From: Eublepharis macularius
Taxonomy: Eukaryota > Chordata > Lepidosauria > Squamata > Eublepharidae
Assembly: GCF_028583425.1 (NCBI RefSeq)
Contig: NC_072799.1
Location: forward strand, 88,088,217 to 88,152,216
Reading direction: 5' to 3'
DNA: 64,000 bases
Shown: in pieces, positions 60,778-64,000 of the stretch
How positions within the stretch are numbered: the stretch's first letter is position 1
Layout of the letters: each line of letters opens with the position of its first letter
The notes under the pieces: model-generated
Seen by the model: only the letters and a program-made list of their open reading frames with translations
What the model was told of the DNA's origin: nothing
The model's database searches: none
Translations under genes and position numbers: made by a program

Positions 60778-61639
60778 GTCCCCTGCCTCTATATACTTCC
60801 AATTTTCTGTGCTCGTCAATGTTGGTGCCAATTCTGTTTTTATGCAACTAGAACAGATCAAATAGAATAATGCTTTCTCCTTGTACAATGTAAGTGTACA
60901 AGCAAAGTCCTCTAAGCCTGAGATGACCCTGGCTCAAATGTTTCTCCCCTGACAGTATCCGATTCAGATCCTGAAAGTCATACTGGGATGTTTTCACAGC
61001 TCACTTGCCAAACAGATCTTTGATCTGGCTTCTTGTGACAACCGTTTCCTGCTTGGAGCATCCAGGATGACTTTTGAAGCCCACGCCAGCATGCTGAGCT
61101 TAAAGCAAAGCTCCATTGTCCTCCTGTGATTGAAGGTCTGCACACCACATGGCAGGATGCAGCCCCTAGCACTGCTGACGGGAGGGCTTGCTGTACCAGC
61201 TAAACTTCAACATATAGATAGCTACATTTGCCTTCTTTTTAATATGCCACCTTTGTGTATGTAACGAATCATTGCGAGTGGAAAGCATTCACCACTTCTT
61301 CAGCTGTTAACTGGGCCACTTTCACTACCAAAGGGCTGCAGCAGTTACAGCATTCAAATCTCTTTTGCTGAAAGGAATTCATAAAAGTGTTAAAATATTG
61401 AGTTATGAAATTGTTTTTTGTCCAACATCCTTTTTTTGGTTATAGAAAAAAAACTTTTAAATGGCTGTACATTGTAAACATTGTTCATTAATGTGATTGT
61501 GACAATGTTCTAAAAGTTGTATGGCCAGTTGTCTATGCATTCTGCTTCATTCTGCCTCTAAAAGAGCAACCAGGGTGGGATTTTCCCCCAATGCTAAAAA
61601 TCAATAGAATTCCAGGGCTATTTTATACCCCTTATGCTT

Positions 61640-62112
61640 TTCTGTTTGGTGGAAGGTGGCATCAAGTCATGGCTGACATAAGGCTACCCCCATAGGGTTT
61701 TCAAGGCAGCAGCCATTCAGAGATGGTTTCACATTCCCTACGTAGAGACCCTGTCTTCCTTGGTGTTCTCCCATCCAAGTACTTACTAGAGCTGACCCTG
61801 CTTTGGGGCCACAATCTGGTGAGTTCAGGCTAGCCTGGAAGCAAACTGAAAGGAGCTATTCACACAATATAAATTCTTTGTGGCCTCCATGAGGATTATA
61901 TCATGTGGCTAAGCCCATATAAGTGGCTGCTACTTCAGGGATTGTTTACTAATGTGTGGTGGGTTTTCAAGCCAAGAGACTAACATGGGTGGTTTGCCAT
62001 TGCCTGCCTCTGCAACCCTGGTCTTCGTTGGAGGTGTCCCATCCAATACTAACCAAGGCTGACCCTGCTTAGCTTCTGAGATCTGACAAGATCAAGTTCT
62101 CCTGGGCTATAC
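61640..62112 (-). mobile_element. Two 5S-rRNA-derived SINEs, minus
   Basis: 61640-61843 contains TCTCCCATCCAAGTACTTAC and AGCTGACCCTGCTTTGGGG; 61970-62112 contains TGTCCCATCCAATACTAACC and CTGACCCTGCTTAGCTTCTG with AGATCTGACAAGATCAAG. Both are reverse complements of the 5S-like head seen at 4371 and 10175. Pieces, not 5S genes. Confidence 0.7.
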
Positions 62113-62261
62113 AGGTAAGGGCGTTTACAGGTGGCAATATCCTAAAAAGACAAATTGTTATCATTTATAAATGACCCTTCTCCTGGAGACAAGACTGATT
62201 GTGAAATATGATTTAAAAAATTAAATCATAGAGCAAAGTTTTCTAATAAACAAATAATGCA

Positions 62262-62395
62262 ATGGTTGTTGTGGGTTTTCCGGGCTGTATTGCCGTGGTC
62301 TTGGCATTGTAGTTCCTGACATTTCGCCAGCAGCTGTGGCTGGCATCTTCAGAGGTGTAGCACCAAAAGACAGAGATTTCTCAGTGTAATTAAGA
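62262..62395 (-). mobile_element. PLE terminal fragment
   Basis: GGTTGTTGTGGGTTTTCCGG to ACCAAAAGACAGAGATTTCT, the same PLE terminal sequence as the left half of 42676-42978 but without the inverted partner. Confidence 0.7.
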
Positions 62396-63334
62396 ATAAG
62401 TATTTGCAAGAAAGCTCTGTTGTCTCTTACTGGGCCTGTTTTAAGCTATGGTGAAGTGCAGAAAGATTTTTACTATTTAAAATGCTATTAAAAATCAAGC
62501 TGCTCCCCTACTAAGAGCCAGTTAACAGAGCTGCCAATGACATAACAAACTAAAACTTTTCTTAAACTGAAAACCAGTCTTTTAACACATTTGTATCCAA
62601 AAGGAGGAACATTTGGTATTTCAACAAACTATGGTACACATCCAACAGAGTTGAAGTTGCATGTTACTCATGCATTTACTCATAAACTGAAATGTTTTAA
62701 AGTTTGCCTTAAAACTTGTGCTAGTTAGTCAGAAAGACAGGGACACCACTGCCTCATCCTTAGTTTTAATTATTGTTTCATGTACCTAATTAAACCCAGA
62801 CTACGTGATACATTTTTTAACAGTCTGATTTGATTTCCTCTTAACCAAGTGGATTTAATTAAGTAATGCTTTTCCTGAGCCATAGATTCCTTCTAATACA
62901 TGTGTCTGAGAGTGAACCACAACCATTTCTCTATTACTTGAATCATCTCTTTTTATATCTTAAAGAGAAGTACGTGTAATGAGATATTAAGGAAATATTT
63001 TTCCTGTATACATTCTAAACATTCTTGGGAGATAAACATGATTTCATTAAACAGGTAGGGAAAGAAGCACGTGGAAAGCAAGGGTGAGATATTTTGATTC
63101 TTAGCATCAAAACGTTCGTCTTATATACTAATAACCAAGCAGCTCCGATCTGCAAATACCTATATCTGGGAATTGGGGCCACTTACACGCAAGTAACACT
63201 TCCCTATAAACTTGTAAGTCAATCCAGCCTTGCAGAAAAATCTGAAAAAGTTGAAAAATGTCGTGGTTTCAAAAAAACATTCAACAGCCCTGCTCCCAAG
63301 ACACTAAACAGTATGGCCCGCCCAAAACTCACAC

Positions 63335-63545
63335 TGCAGAAAAAGTGTCTCTCTACATGAGACTCCTGGGCGCGTGTTCATCAAGTGGAGGGAGATGCAA
63401 CGTTAACCAGGAAGCGTAGTTTTAAAAGACAGAGCTGGCGGAGATTGCTTCGCAGAGAGTTTGTTAATTTCATCTTCACCTCCCCAAAGGCTCTGTCAAT
63501 TTCACCTCTCCAGTCTAAAACCGTGTGGGATCACAACCAGAGGGC
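63335..63545. mobile_element. Half of a palindromic MITE
   Basis: GTGTCTCTCTACATGAGACT, GGGAGATGCAACGTTAACCA, AGTTTTAAAAGACAGAGCTG, TTTGTTAATTTCATCTTCAC and GGCTCTGTCAATTTCACCTC match the left half of the 60368 group; the mirrored half is absent, replaced by sequence like 21770-21830 (GGAATGGAAATGGCTGGAGC). Confidence 0.55.
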
Positions 63546-64000
63546 AGCCAGGAATGGAAATGGCTGGAGCTGCCTTCCAGAGCCGGGCAGAAATGGCAGA
63601 AGGAGGGGGTGGAGTTTGTAACCCCCCCCCCCCATCTCCTTCATAAGCATTCTGGGAGTTCTCAGGTATCTCCCCAGAGACACCCCTAGATTCAGGTCCC
63701 CCCTTTAATTGACTCTCAGTATTCCATGACCCTGAAACACACTGAGTGCTCATCAAGCCATAAGTTTTCCCTCTTTTGGTTAATTCACAAAAGAATATTT
63801 TTCTGCATACCTGTAGAGTCCCCTGAATATATAGACACCCCTACCATGTCTGTGTGTGACTAGCTTTTGTGATTGAGACAGTCGAACCTATGGAATATGG
63901 CAAAATATATTTTCAAAACTTGAGGGCAGACCCCAACTGGGGTCAAACCCCCAGCTGTAAAGGGAGTCAAGTTGGATTCACCAGAAGAGCATTTGGCATA

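Overview
This 64 kb window is vertebrate nuclear DNA, and its repeats point to a squamate reptile (a lizard or gecko; the species cannot be told). The only host gene I can support is PDGFRA (platelet-derived growth factor receptor alpha), on the minus strand. Eleven coding exons, exons 13-23 in human numbering, lie between 58028 and 19836. They encode 491 residues: almost the whole split tyrosine kinase domain, the kinase insert and the C-terminal tail down to the stop codon. Every splice site obeys GT-AG and every phase joins. A long 3'UTR follows (about 19835 to 15731); its distal end matches, from memory, the mammalian PDGFRA 3'UTR up to the poly(A) signal at 15749-15754. Exon 12 and everything upstream lie beyond 64000.

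Layout. 1-15730 is intergenic sequence downstream of PDGFRA: LINE tails, tRNA-type and 5S-rRNA-derived SINEs, several Penelope-like element (PLE) pieces and nested hAT-type non-autonomous transposons. 15731-19835 is the 3'UTR, which has absorbed a short MITE, a PLE scrap and a 260-bp hairpin-forming hAT element. 19836-58028 is the exon/intron body, expanded by insertions. Intron 21 has a CR1 LINE whose reading frame is open from exon 21. Intron 19 has a Ty3/gypsy chromovirus fossil nested in a hAT-like element full of internal repeats. Intron 17 has a 3.7 kb palindromic Neptune-type PLE, plus a second small palindromic PLE inside an LTR-like remnant. Intron 14 has an 858-bp hAT element and a frameshifted CR1. 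58029-64000 is intron 12 (partial), with more MITEs, SINEs and one unexplained 126-codon ORF.

The most notable signals are: (1) repeated head-to-head (palindromic) PLE insertions, two of them bounded by target-site duplications, the largest with two 1.8 kb arms that look identical; (2) the in-frame exon 21 to CR1 read-through; (3) the near-perfect hairpin in the PDGFRA 3'UTR; (4) a burst of related 8-bp-TSD hAT elements, several of them nested. No autonomous DNA transposase is visible. All similarity statements rest on reading the sequence and on memory of the families; nothing was searched.
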